Positions 30,363-39,593 of a DNA stretch of 48,468 bases are shown piece after piece. Source of the stretch: a virus. The translations under genes and the position numbers were made by a program. The notes beneath the pieces were generated by a model. That model saw nothing but the letters and a program-made list of their open reading frames with translations. It was not told the DNA's origin and made no database searches. The stretch lies in the IMG/VR virus record IMGVR_UViG_3300048833_000087, positions 1 to 48,468 of that record; one strand, 5' to 3'. Numbering within the stretch: the stretch's first letter is position 1; every line of letters starts with the position of its first letter.

Positions 30363-31310
30363 TCAGGGGCCGTCATATCGAATGGCATGGGCGAAGGTCC
30401 CGGAATGCAGGATCAATGAACCACCGTTCCGGGCCGAGGCGTCCTTGCGGTAGTACGGATACACCCTCCATTGATCGGAGCCGATGGTGATAATGTCGAT
30501 GTCGTTGTAGTTGTCGTTGCGCAGATAGCGGGCGTGCCGAAGCTCCGCCACCACCTGCGACTTGGACGAGGCCGCGAGCGAAGTTACACAGATCGGGACC
30601 AAGACCGTCTGGGCGTTCCACGCGTTTGGAAGGTAAGCCAACATGGGCTCTTGGTACTGAATGGCGTTGACCCCGTACAACCCGGAGCTAGGACTAACGG
30701 CCGGGTCGTTCCAACCGCCGTTACCGGGATTCAGGCCCGAGTGAATCAGACAGTTGGTGGCATAGTTGCTCGTCGTCCAGCCCGAGGTACCATTGAACAG
30801 ACCGGCACCGGTCCGCACCCCGGCACCGCCCGCTAAGCCGAAACCGCCACCGCCACCGTTCGCGGCCACTACCACCTCACCAGACATGACGCCCGGCTGC
30901 GGGTGTGTCGCGCCATACCAATTACCGGTACCACCAGCGGCGGCGATGCCCGGGTGGTCGCTCTGCCCGAACGCGATGAAGTTCCAGTACACCGCGTTGT
31001 AGTTGATCATGACGTACACTTCATCCGGGGCCGTCAGGATGTGGATGTGATAGGTCACCGGGAAGACCATGTTGACTTGGGTGGTCGGCCCAATCTTCGC
31101 GTACTGCGGGCCGGGGCCGAGCAACGTTGTACCGCTGCGCCCGGTGCCGCCAGTGATGCGCAGCTGGCTGGACGCAATCTCCATACTCACATGGAGCGTG
31201 CCCTTGCTCAAGATATTGCCATTGAGGGTGTAGCCGTTGGCCGTGCAGGCGTTGTTGATGGCGGTCAACAGGTCCGCGAGCGAGTTGGCGTTGCCGGTGA
31301 CGAATGCCAT
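30363..31310 (-). CDS. Minor tail protein (paralogue A), 315 aa
   Basis: The N-terminus (SLADLLTAINNACTANGYTL) and the later WRVYPYYRKDA compare with NLLAAIKTLAEANGW and HRVWPYYGNA in the next gene, so the two are likely paralogues. A central Gly-rich stretch (NGGGGGFGLAGGAG) is typical of tail fibre or receptor-binding proteins. The start overlaps the upstream stop (TAATG). A receptor-binding or tail-tip role is likely. Confidence 0.7.
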   Translation of the reverse strand: MAFVTGNANSLADLLTAINNACTANGYTLNGNILSKGTLHVSMEIASSQLRITGGTGRSGTTLLGPGPQYAKIGPTTQVNMVFPVTYHIHILTAPDEVYVMINYNAVYWNFIAFGQSDHPGIAAAGGTGNWYGATHPQPGVMSGEVVVAANGGGGGFGLAGGAGVRTGAGLFNGTSGWTTSNYATNCLIHSGLNPGNGGWNDPAVSPSSGLYGVNAIQYQEPMLAYLPNAWNAQTVLVPICVTSLAASSKSQVVAELRHARYLRNDNYNDIDIITIGSDQWRVYPYYRKDASARNGGSLILHSGTFAHAIRYDGP

Positions 31311-32185
31311 TATTCCATCCTCAAAGCGATGTAGTTATTAAACCCGGTCAAGGACGCGTCCTGCAAGACCACGTAATCCTCGCCATCGATCACGAGAGTA
31401 TTCTCGGTCACGTTATTGAATCCGGTGATCTGGTAGACGCCGTCCAGCTCGCCAAGAAGATTCAAGGTCGGAGAGCTGGTCATCAGAATGATGGGCTGCA
31501 ACGAATATTGCGCCCCGGTCTCGCGCAGAGCGGCGGTGCCTTGGGCTACGATGGCGTTGCCGTAGTATGGCCACACGCGATGCTGCCGCCAGCTGCCATC
31601 CACAAACCGCAGCTGCGACTGCGGCCGGTTGGTGCCGGGCTCGGTTCCAGCAGTCGCCCCGTAGTATGGCATGGAGTAGGTGGTGGCCGAGTACCGGGTC
31701 TCCGGGATGCCGCTCAGGCACCCGCCGACGTACAGCGGATAGGGATACTGGCTCGGCGTCCCGTACGGGAAGAACTTGCCAGCGTAACCGTGGGTGTACA
31801 CGGGGGTGCCCACCTTCAAGCCGAACACGATGCGCTGCGCGTTGGCCGCCATCCAATAATCGATGCGGTTGTTGTGCGCGGGGATGCCCGATTCAAAGTA
31901 GCCGGGCTGCGTGATGAACGTGTTCCCCGGGACGTAGCCCGTGAACCCGGCCACCGACACGTTGTACACGTCCGCGCCCACGTTCTGGTACGACCGGAAG
32001 CCGATATAGATGTCCTCGGCACCCGACAGGCCGGACGACTGCAAAATCAGCTCCCGGATCGCGGACACGGTGTCGTACCGCAGCGTGGTCCAGCCGTTCG
32101 CCTCGGCCAGCGTCTTGATGGCGGCCAGCAAGTTCTGATTGGCGTACGCCCCGGTGTTGTCGACAAAGCCAATTGCAACGCCCAT
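31310..32185 (-). CDS. Minor tail protein (paralogue B), 291 aa
   Basis: It resembles the neighbour at 30363-31310 at the N-terminus and around HRVWPYYGNAIVAQG. The sequence is rich in Tyr, Gly and Asn, with predicted beta structure (QNVGADVYNVSVAGFTGYV), as in tail-tip proteins. It is directly after the tape-measure gene (10-base gap). Paralogous pairs here often form part of the distal tail or host-contact structure. Confidence 0.7.
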   Translation of the reverse strand: MGVAIGFVDNTGAYANQNLLAAIKTLAEANGWTTLRYDTVSAIRELILQSSGLSGAEDIYIGFRSYQNVGADVYNVSVAGFTGYVPGNTFITQPGYFESGIPAHNNRIDYWMAANAQRIVFGLKVGTPVYTHGYAGKFFPYGTPSQYPYPLYVGGCLSGIPETRYSATTYSMPYYGATAGTEPGTNRPQSQLRFVDGSWRQHRVWPYYGNAIVAQGTAALRETGAQYSLQPIILMTSSPTLNLLGELDGVYQITGFNNVTENTLVIDGEDYVVLQDASLTGFNNYIALRME

Positions 32186-32195
32186 TCTTCGATCC

Positions 32196-35036
32196 TCAGG
32201 AGATGCCCAACGCGCGCTTGAACGCGGCCGGGTCGCTTTGCATGTGATTCATGATGACATTCTTTCCGCCCGCCGTGTCCATCGCATCCACGTACCGCTG
32301 CGGATCGTCCACGTTGACCACGGTGACCGGGACGTTGACCTCGGATGCCCCGCCGCCATTCTCGCCCTCGCGGATGGCGCGATCCTGCGACGGGGTGTTC
32401 ACACGGACCTTCTCGCCCGGCGTGGCGCGGAACGCGACCATTTGCGAGTCTGCCCCACCGGAGCCACCCACCGTGAACTCGCCGCCCGTCCGGAACCCGG
32501 TCGACGCGATCTGTGCCACATTGGCCGCAGCGATGGCCGCCTGCGCGGCAGCGAGCGGAATGTTGTACGGGTACGGGGTCTCGGCCATCGTTTTCTGCAC
32601 GGCCAGCACACCGTCAATGGTGGCCTGCGTGATCGCGGCGGCCTTACCGATCATCGCGAGCTTGCGATTCTCGCTCGTGGACAGCTGGGCCAGCGCACCG
32701 AAGAACTGGCGGGTGTACGACAGCCGGTTCTGCAACAGCTGATAGTCCGCCTGATTCCGCAGCATCCCGGCCGTCTGCGTGTTGATGATCGACGCATCTT
32801 CTAGTGCCTTGATCTGGGCGTACATGTCGGCGTGCGCCTGAACATAGGCCGCCATCTGCTCCTTGGTGCCTTCGAGATTGGCCCACGGCAGCATGCTCTG
32901 CAGACCACCGGCAACATCGCCCGCGCCGAACCCACTCTCGGTGTCGGCGAGCAGCTGCTTCATGGCCTCGACCTGCGCTTGGAATTCACGCATGCGCCCG
33001 GCGCTGCTGTCGCCCTCCAGCATGTCGCGGGCCTGTGCGATCCGGGCCAATTCTTGCTCCACGATCAGCTTGGCGCGCAGTGCGGCCGTCTCCTCCTGCG
33101 TCAGCTTCACGCCGTCACGACGCAACTGCTGGGTGTACTGCAGAATCTGGCTCTCGATTTCGCTCTGGCGGCTGCTCATCTTGAGCAGTTCAATGTTTTC
33201 GTCGATTTCGCGATTCAGGGCTGCCAGCGGGTCGAGCTGGTCACGCATCTGGTACGCCAGCTCCTCGTACACGGCCACGGCTTCCTGCTGCGTGATGAGG
33301 CCAGCCTTCACACTGCGCGCGAGGATATCCTGCGCCTCGGCCAGCTGCCGGGTGGCAGCGCCCACGGGGTCGGCCGCGTCGAGGACATTGAGCAGGGCAC
33401 CCCGGAGTCGTTCCAACTCCTTGGCCGCCTTCTTCATGGCCTCCTCGTCCACCGGGGGCTTGATGGTAGGCGTGCCACCGCCCACCAGATCGCCCAGCGG
33501 GTTCGCGTTGGCCGTGCGCTCCCGGCCAATCTCTTGGGCCCGGGCCATGAACTGATCGAGCATCGCTTCGAGCCCGCTGTCCGCCTGCGACAGGATTTCC
33601 TGCTGGAACGCGGACGAGAAGGCGTCGCCCGCCGTCGTGGCGGCCTGCTTGTAGCCGTCGAGGTTGGAGGTAATAGCGTCCTTGATCTTGCCCGCGTCCA
33701 GCTCGCGGATGCCGTCGATGGCGTTGCCCAGCTGGCGGAAGTTGTTCATCCACGCGCCAACGAAGTTCATGATGACGGCATTCACGCCCGCCATCACGCC
33801 ACGGATGGTGCCGCCGATCATATCGAACACCTGCACGACCACGCGCAGAATCTTGAGCCACGTGGCCTCGCTCTCGTGTTCGTAGCCCACCAGATCGTTG
33901 AGCAGTTCGCCGAAGGTCCCGGCGCTGGTCTGCGTCAGCCACCCGAAGAATGCGGCAGCGGCATCGGCGGCAGCTTGGATCAGCGGCCCGATGCTCTCCC
34001 ACACTGCGCGCATGAGGTCACCCAGCGTGGTGGTGTCATCGATCCCGAGCTTGATTTCGTCGCGCAACAGGTACAGGGTCGTGACCAGCCCGGTCACCAG
34101 CGCGGCAACGGCCACGAACGGATTGGCCAGCATGAGCGCCCACAGCGCGCGAATCTGTACCATGAACTTCTGGATCAAGCTTGCCGAGAAGGCGGCGGCC
34201 ATGGCCGTGCCTACGCCCGCCAGAATCGGGACGAGAATATTCAGGTTGTTGGCGACCGCCATGATGGCCCCGGCGAGCATCTGCGTAATGCCGTACGCCT
34301 TGTCCATCTCGCCGAGCCACAGGATGAAATTGTTGCGCAGGACGGTTAGCGACTGGCCCACGGTCGGCACGGTGGTGGCGAAGCCCGCCTCCAGATCGTC
34401 CTTGGCCTTCTTGAAGGCGTCCACGATCTGCGTCGCAGTGAGCTGGCCCTCCTGCCCCATCTTGCGCAGTTCGCCACGAGTGACGCCGAGTCCTTCGGCG
34501 ATCACGTCGGCGATGGCCGGGAGGTTCTCCAGCACGGAATTCAGCTCGTCGCCGCGCAGGGTGCCGGACGCGAGACCCTGCGACAGCTGGCGCAGGCCGC
34601 CCGCCGCTTCCTCGGCACTGGCACCCGACAGGATGACGGCCTGATTCACCGACTTGGTGAAGTCGAGCAGTTCCTGTTGCGACAGCCCCAGTTCCTTGGA
34701 CGCCGTGGCCATGCGCGCGTACAGCTCGGCCGTGGCCGTGAAGTCGGACCGGGTGGCGTTGGCGATACCACCCAGCTCGCTGGTGATGCGGGCCAGATTC
34801 GCGGTGTCGGTGGTGACCAGCCGCAGGCGGTTCTGCAGGTTGGTGAACTCGTCGGCCATCCGCACGAGGCTGGTGATGGTGGCCGCCGTCACCAGACCGG
34901 CAAGAATGCCCTTGAGGTCGGACAGGGAGCCTTCGGCATCATCGGCCGCGTTGCCCACGTCCCGGATGTTACGCGACACCACCCGCGAGCCGTCCTCGCG
35001 AATCTTGATGGTGATGGTTTCGACGATACTGGCCAT
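32196..35036 (-). CDS. Tape-measure protein, 946 aa
   Basis: Its length, its place after the frameshifted chaperone pair and its content fit a tape-measure protein. The N-terminal segment (ELGGIANATRSDFTATAELY, then LRGDELNSVLENLPAIADV) is the tape-measure domain of TIGR02675 type. Several hydrophobic stretches follow (ITQMLAGAIMAVANNL, FVAVAALVTGLVTTLYLL), then long helices. It sets tail length. By the rough rule of 0.15 nm per residue the tail would be about 140 nm. Confidence 0.93.
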   Translation of the reverse strand: MASIVETITIKIREDGSRVVSRNIRDVGNAADDAEGSLSDLKGILAGLVTAATITSLVRMADEFTNLQNRLRLVTTDTANLARITSELGGIANATRSDFTATAELYARMATASKELGLSQQELLDFTKSVNQAVILSGASAEEAAGGLRQLSQGLASGTLRGDELNSVLENLPAIADVIAEGLGVTRGELRKMGQEGQLTATQIVDAFKKAKDDLEAGFATTVPTVGQSLTVLRNNFILWLGEMDKAYGITQMLAGAIMAVANNLNILVPILAGVGTAMAAAFSASLIQKFMVQIRALWALMLANPFVAVAALVTGLVTTLYLLRDEIKLGIDDTTTLGDLMRAVWESIGPLIQAAADAAAAFFGWLTQTSAGTFGELLNDLVGYEHESEATWLKILRVVVQVFDMIGGTIRGVMAGVNAVIMNFVGAWMNNFRQLGNAIDGIRELDAGKIKDAITSNLDGYKQAATTAGDAFSSAFQQEILSQADSGLEAMLDQFMARAQEIGRERTANANPLGDLVGGGTPTIKPPVDEEAMKKAAKELERLRGALLNVLDAADPVGAATRQLAEAQDILARSVKAGLITQQEAVAVYEELAYQMRDQLDPLAALNREIDENIELLKMSSRQSEIESQILQYTQQLRRDGVKLTQEETAALRAKLIVEQELARIAQARDMLEGDSSAGRMREFQAQVEAMKQLLADTESGFGAGDVAGGLQSMLPWANLEGTKEQMAAYVQAHADMYAQIKALEDASIINTQTAGMLRNQADYQLLQNRLSYTRQFFGALAQLSTSENRKLAMIGKAAAITQATIDGVLAVQKTMAETPYPYNIPLAAAQAAIAAANVAQIASTGFRTGGEFTVGGSGGADSQMVAFRATPGEKVRVNTPSQDRAIREGENGGGASEVNVPVTVVNVDDPQRYVDAMDTAGGKNVIMNHMQSDPAAFKRALGIS

Positions 35037-35043
35037 GGGTGCC

Positions 35044-35469
35044 TCAGGTGATCAGCCGGGCGCGCTTTGCGGCGCGCATGGTCACGTCCACCGCCCGCTC
35101 CACGAACCCGGCCGGGGCCTGCCCGGAGTGGCCGTTGTTGAGGGGGACGATGTACGGGAGGTTGTTGGTCAGGAAGATGGCCGCGTTGGGCCCGCCCTTG
35201 TACCCGGCGATGACCTGACCGTTGCGGCCGGTCGTAGAGGTCAAGGAGGCCCGCTTCCCGGGCTCGGAGTCCACGGTTCCAACGGCGGGGGCCCCGAGAG
35301 TAGCCTGCCAGTTTGCGCGGGCCCGTCCCGTGTCCACGGGAGTGGCCCGGACGACGGTCCGGTCCACGGCGAGGGCGATTTCCCGGGTGACCTGATCCGC
35401 CCGATCCGGAATCTTGGCGGCGCGGCCCCTCATGCGTACCGCGAATTGCTTGAGGGAGCCGCTGGCCAT
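35044..35469 (-). CDS. Tail completion protein, HK97 gp10-like, 141 aa
   Basis: The central VDRTVVRATPVDTGRARANW pattern, with ATPVDTGR as the key motif, is typical of HK97 gp10-type neck/tail completion proteins. I start at the ATG that overlaps the stop of the frameshift product (TAATG); the longer frame starts in the other gene. In many phages this gene lies on the other side of the major tail gene, so its place between the chaperone and tape measure is slightly unusual. Confidence 0.8.
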   Translation of the reverse strand: MASGSLKQFAVRMRGRAAKIPDRADQVTREIALAVDRTVVRATPVDTGRARANWQATLGAPAVGTVDSEPGKRASLTSTTGRNGQVIAGYKGGPNAAIFLTNNLPYIVPLNNGHSGQAPAGFVERAVDVTMRAAKRARLIT

Positions 35470-36265
35470 TATCGCTTTCTCCGGTTGGGTTTGGACTTGC
35501 CGGTCTTGGTCTCCAGCTCCTTCTTCGACTTGGCCGCGTGCCATTTCAGGTACGCTTCGTCGAGCTTCTGGACGTGGTAGAAGAGGTCCTCCCTCTGCTC
35601 CCCCGTCACCTCATTGACCTCGGAATACCGTTGCAGGGTCAACCAGTTGATGGGGCCCATCGCGTTACCGACTTCGCGGCACGTGGTGAGGTCCAGAAAC
35701 GCCATGTAGAAGAAGTCTAGTCCCGAACCCAGCTCGGGGGCATTTGCGATGCTGTCCGGGAGCGGAGACCGCTCCCGGATGCACTGCTCGATTATACCAC
35801 GCTCGTGCGGTCCTTGCTCTAGGATGTAGAGCAGGACCGCTTTCAGTTTCCCGCTTCCTGCTCCCGGATTTCGGCCCGGAACAGGGCCTCGTTCTGCGAT
35901 TCGCGCATCACCAGCCGGAACAGGTTGGGCAGGTCGGTGAACAGGCGGATGACGTTGTCCCGGTTGAACTCCATCGGGGTGCCGTCCTTGTCCTCGACGT
36001 TCTCCCAGCCGACGACGACCGAGTCGGCGTAGACTTCGCGCATGACGCGCTCCTGCACCTTAGGATCGAGAGCGCCGGGAATCTCCATGAGGCGACGGTA
36101 CGGCTTGGACTTCTGCTCGAAGACCTTGGCGAACCGGGTATTGGAGCCACCAGCGCGCCGGATGCGAATCCCGATGGGCTGGTCCTTGGAGTTGACCCCG
36201 AGGTCAAGGATGATGCCATCCTTCTCGGACTTCTCGTCGGATGCGAACGTATTGTACAAGGACAT
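35469..36265 (-). CDS. Tail assembly chaperone GT fusion made by -1 frameshift, 265 aa
   Basis: The shorter frame (36265-35843) ends ...EQEAGN-TGA. The codons GCG GGA AAC before the stop hold the slippery heptamer G-GGA-AAC (35852-35846). A slip back by one base continues CTG AAA GCG and stays open without a stop into the frame ending at 35469. The total is about 140 + 125 residues. Such G/GT pairs before the tape-measure gene are a hallmark of siphophages: the proteins bind the tape measure during tail assembly and are absent from the virion. The internal ATG at 35705 could also be used, but the frameshift explains the open 134 bases between the two frames. Confidence 0.88.
35843..36265 (-). 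CDS. Tail assembly chaperone G (unshifted product), 140 aa
   Basis: The main product, with a beta-rich N-terminal part (GIILDLGVNSKDQPIGIRIR) and helical C-terminal part (VIRLFTDLPNLFRLVMRES). It lies between the major tail protein and the tape measure. The ribosome site GAGGAG sits within an inverted repeat (36273-36285, TCTCCT/AGGAGA), which may lower its translation. Confidence 0.88.
   Translation of the reverse strand: MSLYNTFASDEKSEKDGIILDLGVNSKDQPIGIRIRRAGGSNTRFAKVFEQKSKPYRRLMEIPGALDPKVQERVMREVYADSVVVGWENVEDKDGTPMEFNRDNVIRLFTDLPNLFRLVMRESQNEALFRAEIREQEAGN
35846..35852 (-). promoter_or_regulatory. -1 ribosomal frameshift site GGGAAAC
   Basis: This heptamer fits X-XXY-YYZ in the frame of the G gene and lies directly before its TGA stop. 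The frame reached by slipping back by one is open for 125 codons. A GC-rich segment 20-40 bases downstream could form a stimulating structure, but I could not fold it. Confidence 0.85.
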
Positions 36266-36296
36266 TGCGGTTTCTCCTCAGGAGACTAGAGGCCGA

Positions 36297-37841
36297 TCAC
36301 AGATCGGCGAGGGTGGGCAGATACGGGAACGACTGGAACAGCAGGGTGTGGCCGAACTTGCTCTCGGCGGCGTTGGTTTCGAGCGGGACGGTGACGGGCT
36401 GGTCCTGCTCGATGTTGATGCGGCCGTTGCCCAGCGCCAGCAGCGGGATATCGAACAGGAGGCCCGCGTTGTTCTTCACCATGATGATGTCCATGGTGAT
36501 GTCGGCGTTGTTGCGGACCGCCTGCACGGCGGCCACCGACGCGAAGTACGCGGTGATTTCGCCACCGACTTCGAACGTGCCCGCCGTGGTGTCGAACGCG
36601 CCCAGCACGCCCAGCGCCTTGTTCGGCGACACGTTGTTGTTGATGGTGAGGCTCATGTCCGTCGCGAAGGCGAACAGGGGCACCGGGGCGGCGTCGACGG
36701 CCGACACGCTGGCCAGCTTGATGCGCGAGAAGTCCGAGGACGTGTTGAATGCGTCCGTGGACACCAGCGCCGGGCGTGCGCCGGGCTTGAGGCCCTGCAG
36801 GCCGGTGCGCTGCTCGGCATCGCAGGCGACGAACCCGAGGTCGATGGTAACCTTGTCCGCCTGCGCGGCGTTCAGGGTCAGCTCGTTGGGCACCGCACCG
36901 ACGAGGTACTCGGACATGGTGCCGTCCGCGTCCTGCCCGAGCGTCCGCTCCAGCTGGATGGTGCCGCGCTTGATCAGGCCCGGGTCGGACTCGTTGCGGA
37001 TCACCGTGCCGAAGAACACCGGGACGGTCAGACCGGCACCGGCTTCGACCTGCGGCGTCCACGACACCTTGTCGAATTCCAGATAGTCTTCGGTGATGGC
37101 CGAGATGCGGGCGAAGCCGTAGTTGTTGGCGAAGTGCGCCGAGCCGCCGTCACCGCCGACGAACACCCACTCGCCGAGGATCAGGCCCAGCGTGGTGAAG
37201 TCGGTGGCCCCGGCCGACACGAGACGGACCAACAGGCCGTTCATCGCAATGGACAGGTCGGCCGCCACACCAGCATGGCCGATCACGGACAGCTTGGCCC
37301 CGGCCGGGGGAGCGGCCTCGTCGGTCAGGGCGGTGCCCACGGCGACGGTGCCAGCGGTCACGGCGGTCACGGTCTTGATGCCGTTGTTGGCCGATTCGCC
37401 GAAGCCCGAAGCCATGACGATGTCGCCCACCTTGAACACATCCAGCCCGGCAGCCGCCGCGTAGGTGTCGTCCACAGCGGTCACGCCAGTGATGGCCACC
37501 GGGGTCTCGTCGTTGATCCCGGCCGTGGTCGCCTTCTCGCGAGCGGCGGCGAAGAAGAAGCCCTGCAGCAGGTCGGTGGTGTTGTTCTGCGTCAGGTCCT
37601 GATTGAACCCGCCCGAGGCTTCGAGGTCGGTAACCGTGCCCTTCTTGCGCTGGCGGCTCGGGTTGATCGGGTTGCGCGCGACGGTGGTGATGTTGCCACC
37701 GAAGTCGGAGTAGGAGTTGGGCTCCAGCGCGTGCCACACCGGGCTCGCCGGGAGCTGCTTGAGGCACTCCTCCCATGCGTAGCGCAGGCCGGTGACGTTG
37801 GAGTCGATCTTGTTGCTCGGGCAATCGGCATTGGGGAACAT
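36297..37841 (-). CDS. Major tail (tube) protein, 514 aa
   Basis: Its place directly before the chaperone pair and after the tail terminator candidate, and its beta-rich composition, support the tail tube subunit. Patterns such as TVTDLEASGGFNQDLTQNN and ITYFASV-like strands fit the tube fold. At 514 residues it is large. The middle part (about 110-230), rich in Ala, Gly, Thr and Val, may be an added Ig-like surface domain. The strongest ribosome sites of the late region are near this gene. Confidence 0.82.
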   Translation of the reverse strand: MFPNADCPSNKIDSNVTGLRYAWEECLKQLPASPVWHALEPNSYSDFGGNITTVARNPINPSRQRKKGTVTDLEASGGFNQDLTQNNTTDLLQGFFFAAAREKATTAGINDETPVAITGVTAVDDTYAAAAGLDVFKVGDIVMASGFGESANNGIKTVTAVTAGTVAVGTALTDEAAPPAGAKLSVIGHAGVAADLSIAMNGLLVRLVSAGATDFTTLGLILGEWVFVGGDGGSAHFANNYGFARISAITEDYLEFDKVSWTPQVEAGAGLTVPVFFGTVIRNESDPGLIKRGTIQLERTLGQDADGTMSEYLVGAVPNELTLNAAQADKVTIDLGFVACDAEQRTGLQGLKPGARPALVSTDAFNTSSDFSRIKLASVSAVDAAPVPLFAFATDMSLTINNNVSPNKALGVLGAFDTTAGTFEVGGEITAYFASVAAVQAVRNNADITMDIIMVKNNAGLLFDIPLLALGNGRINIEQDQPVTVPLETNAAESKFGHTLLFQSFPYLPTLADL

Positions 37842-37842
37842 G

Positions 37843-38298
37843 TCACTTTACCTCGTCATAGTCGAAGGTGATGGATGCGTTGGCCTGATACCAGCTTTTG
37901 TCCGGGCCAATCTCTCGTGCGTTGCAATTTCGGAACCACACCCCGCTATCCGTTGCCCTGCCTTGGAAAGCGTCGCGCACAGCGCATGCGTACAACATTG
38001 CTTTGTCGATGCTGATCGGGTCGCCCGGAGCAGCGCCCGTGGGGGCCAGCTGGGCGAAACACTGCACAAAGATGAAGCCATTGCGCCCCCAGCGCATCGC
38101 CCCATTGGTGGGGCCCGACAGGGACGCCTGCCCTGCATCTTCGTGTTGGATATCGACCCTGACCCAGTCTGTGTCGCCCGAGGGCGGGTCCAGACTGTCC
38201 ACGCCTTGGTATTTTACCACGAGACCCGGGAACGGGGCGAGCGCAGCCGCCACGATGGCGTACATCTCGGCACGGGCAGTGGGCGTGTCGGCGCTCAT
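37843..38298 (-). CDS. Tail terminator/neck protein, 151 aa
   Basis: I start at the ATG at 38298, four bases before the end of the neighbour (overlap). The start (ARAEMYAIVAAALAPFPGL) and the later DWVRVDIQHEDAGQASLSG resemble tail terminators of the DUF4128 group. The place, immediately before the major tail gene, is the usual one for a tail terminator, which caps the tail and joins it to the head. Confidence 0.7.
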   Translation of the reverse strand: MSADTPTARAEMYAIVAAALAPFPGLVVKYQGVDSLDPPSGDTDWVRVDIQHEDAGQASLSGPTNGAMRWGRNGFIFVQCFAQLAPTGAAPGDPISIDKAMLYACAVRDAFQGRATDSGVWFRNCNAREIGPDKSWYQANASITFDYDEVK

Positions 38299-38675
38299 TG
38301 GCGCACCTGCAGGGTCCAGAGAATCTTCTGCCCGTTGGGGTCGAGCAGCTTGGGATTCACGACTTGGTACACCGTGCCATCTGCGCGGATGATCTTGTCC
38401 GAGGACGTGATATCCGCGATGTCGAGCGCGGCCACGAGTACCTTCTTGTCGCCGGTCTTGATCAAGCTGCCGTTGACATACGGCTCGCCCGACGACTGGA
38501 GGTTGTAATTCAGGAACACCGCCGCCACTTCGACCTCGACCGTCACCGGGGGCACGGGCTTCCACGGCTCGGCCGGGTCCGGCACGCCGGGGGTGACACG
38601 ACGGATGCGCGCCACTTCGCCGTTCTCGGTGATGAGGTCTTTGGCGTCTTGGATTTCGCCGTCGAACTGGGCCAT
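38295..38675 (-). CDS. Head-tail joining protein, 126 aa
   Basis: A small beta-rich protein (IKTGDKKVLVAALDIADITSS) with the pattern of head closure proteins of HK97 gp7/SPP1 gp16-like type. It lies between the connector-like gene and the tail terminator, the usual place for a stopper. The assignment is based on context and fold pattern rather than a strong family motif. Confidence 0.65.
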   Translation of the reverse strand: MAQFDGEIQDAKDLITENGEVARIRRVTPGVPDPAEPWKPVPPVTVEVEVAAVFLNYNLQSSGEPYVNGSLIKTGDKKVLVAALDIADITSSDKIIRADGTVYQVVNPKLLDPNGQKILWTLQVRQ

Positions 38676-38678
38676 GGC

Positions 38679-39227
38679 TCAGGCCCTGTATGCCGGGGCG
38701 GTGGTCGCACCGCCAGCCCGCAGCAGCGGGCGGAGCAGGGCTTCGAGCGCCGGGAACGTGGGTGTGGCCCCGTATCCCGCGCCGACTTCCTGCGGCGAGA
38801 AGAATTCCTTCTCGATCACATCGACCTTCGTGCGCTTCACGAGGCGCGCGTTCGGGTCGAGGATGGGCTGCAGGTCATAGCCCTTGCTGATGGCGATGAC
38901 CGCTTGGCACTGGGCCGCGACCAGATTGGCCGGGATTTGGTCATCCGGGAACGTATCGCACTCGCAGCCGATGCGGACGCCCGTGCGCGGGAAGCTCAAC
39001 GCCTGATAGTAGGTCGGAGCGTTCGCGTTCGTGCGCTTGCCCTTCATCTGCGGCTCCAGCGACTCGATGTAATCCATCGCTTGGATGGCCATCGCCTCGA
39101 CCGGGTCGGGGCTGGCGACCGGGGGCAGGGTGACACCGCGCGCAGCGGCGAACGCGCGGATTTCGGCCGCGTCCACGTAGGACTGGCTGTCCTGCTTGCC
39201 GGTACCGTCTTCGATGATGAGTGCCAT
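38679..39227 (-). CDS. DnaT-like head-tail adaptor, 182 aa
   Basis: The start (IIEDGTGKQDSQSYVDAAE) and the later YYQALSFPRTGVRI resemble the phage proteins annotated as DnaT-like ssDNA-binding (DnaT_2). They sit at this place in many siphophages and are now thought to act as head-tail adaptors. The helical middle (AAQCQAVIAISKGYDLQP) fits the gp6/gp15 adaptor fold. It is after the capsid genes and before the stopper. Confidence 0.78.
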   Translation of the reverse strand: MALIIEDGTGKQDSQSYVDAAEIRAFAAARGVTLPPVASPDPVEAMAIQAMDYIESLEPQMKGKRTNANAPTYYQALSFPRTGVRIGCECDTFPDDQIPANLVAAQCQAVIAISKGYDLQPILDPNARLVKRTKVDVIEKEFFSPQEVGAGYGATPTFPALEALLRPLLRAGGATTAPAYRA

Positions 39228-39246
39228 CTGCGCGCCCTGAATAGAG

Positions 39247-39268
39247 GACCGGGGCCGAAGCCCCGGTC
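39247..39268 (-). terminator. GACCGGGGC hairpin with TTCG loop
   Basis: A 9-bp stem with a TTCG tetraloop, followed by CTCTATTC on the minus strand. It lies between the 105-aa gene and the adaptor gene. It may be a weak terminator or an RNA-stabilising or processing hairpin; TTCG tetraloops are very stable. Confidence 0.65.
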
Positions 39269-39275
39269 GTGGTGC

Positions 39276-39593
39276 TTACTGCTTGTTATCGGCGTCGATC
39301 TGGCGCTGCTCCCGGAGCAGCTCGGCGGTGTCGTCGGCCGACACACCGTAGTTCCAGCGGGCCTTGTCGTCGGAACGGCGGAGGGTATCCTCCTTGCGCT
39401 CCTTCGGCTCCTTCTCGCCGCCACCGCGCGGGATCGGGTCCGGATTCGACGGGGGCGGGGCGTCGTTCTGCGTGCCCTTGCCCTTGGGCAGGGTGGCGAC
39501 GGGCGCGTTGCTGGTGTCGCTGGCCCCGGTGTTCTCGGCCTTCGCTGCCTTGGTGGTGGGTGCCTTCTTCGCGGCGGACTTCTTGGTAGCCAT
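39276..39593 (-). CDS. Low-complexity, charged virion-region protein, 105 aa
   Basis: The first 25 residues are rich in Lys and Ala (KKSAAKKAPTTKAAKAE). The middle is Pro/Asn/Gly-rich, and the end is charged with DDTAELLREQRQIDADN. It is likely disordered. It sits between the capsid and the connector genes. Small basic proteins here can bind DNA in the head or decorate the capsid, but no family is recognised. Confidence 0.7.
   Translation of the reverse strand: MATKKSAAKKAPTTKAAKAENTGASDTSNAPVATLPKGKGTQNDAPPPSNPDPIPRGGGEKEPKERKEDTLRRSDDKARWNYGVSADDTAELLREQRQIDADNKQ

Noticed and set aside
32832-34349. 505-codon plus-strand frame
   Set aside because: Lies wholly over the tape-measure gene on the other strand; no promoter or ribosome site.
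35790-35800. TATAAT at the tail chaperone frameshift region
   Set aside because: It lies inside the -1 frame of the chaperone and has no -35 box at a suitable distance.
36042-37871. 609-codon open frame on the plus strand
   Set aside because: Antisense of the major tail protein and chaperone genes; repetitive Arg/Gly/Val/His composition with no recognisable domain.
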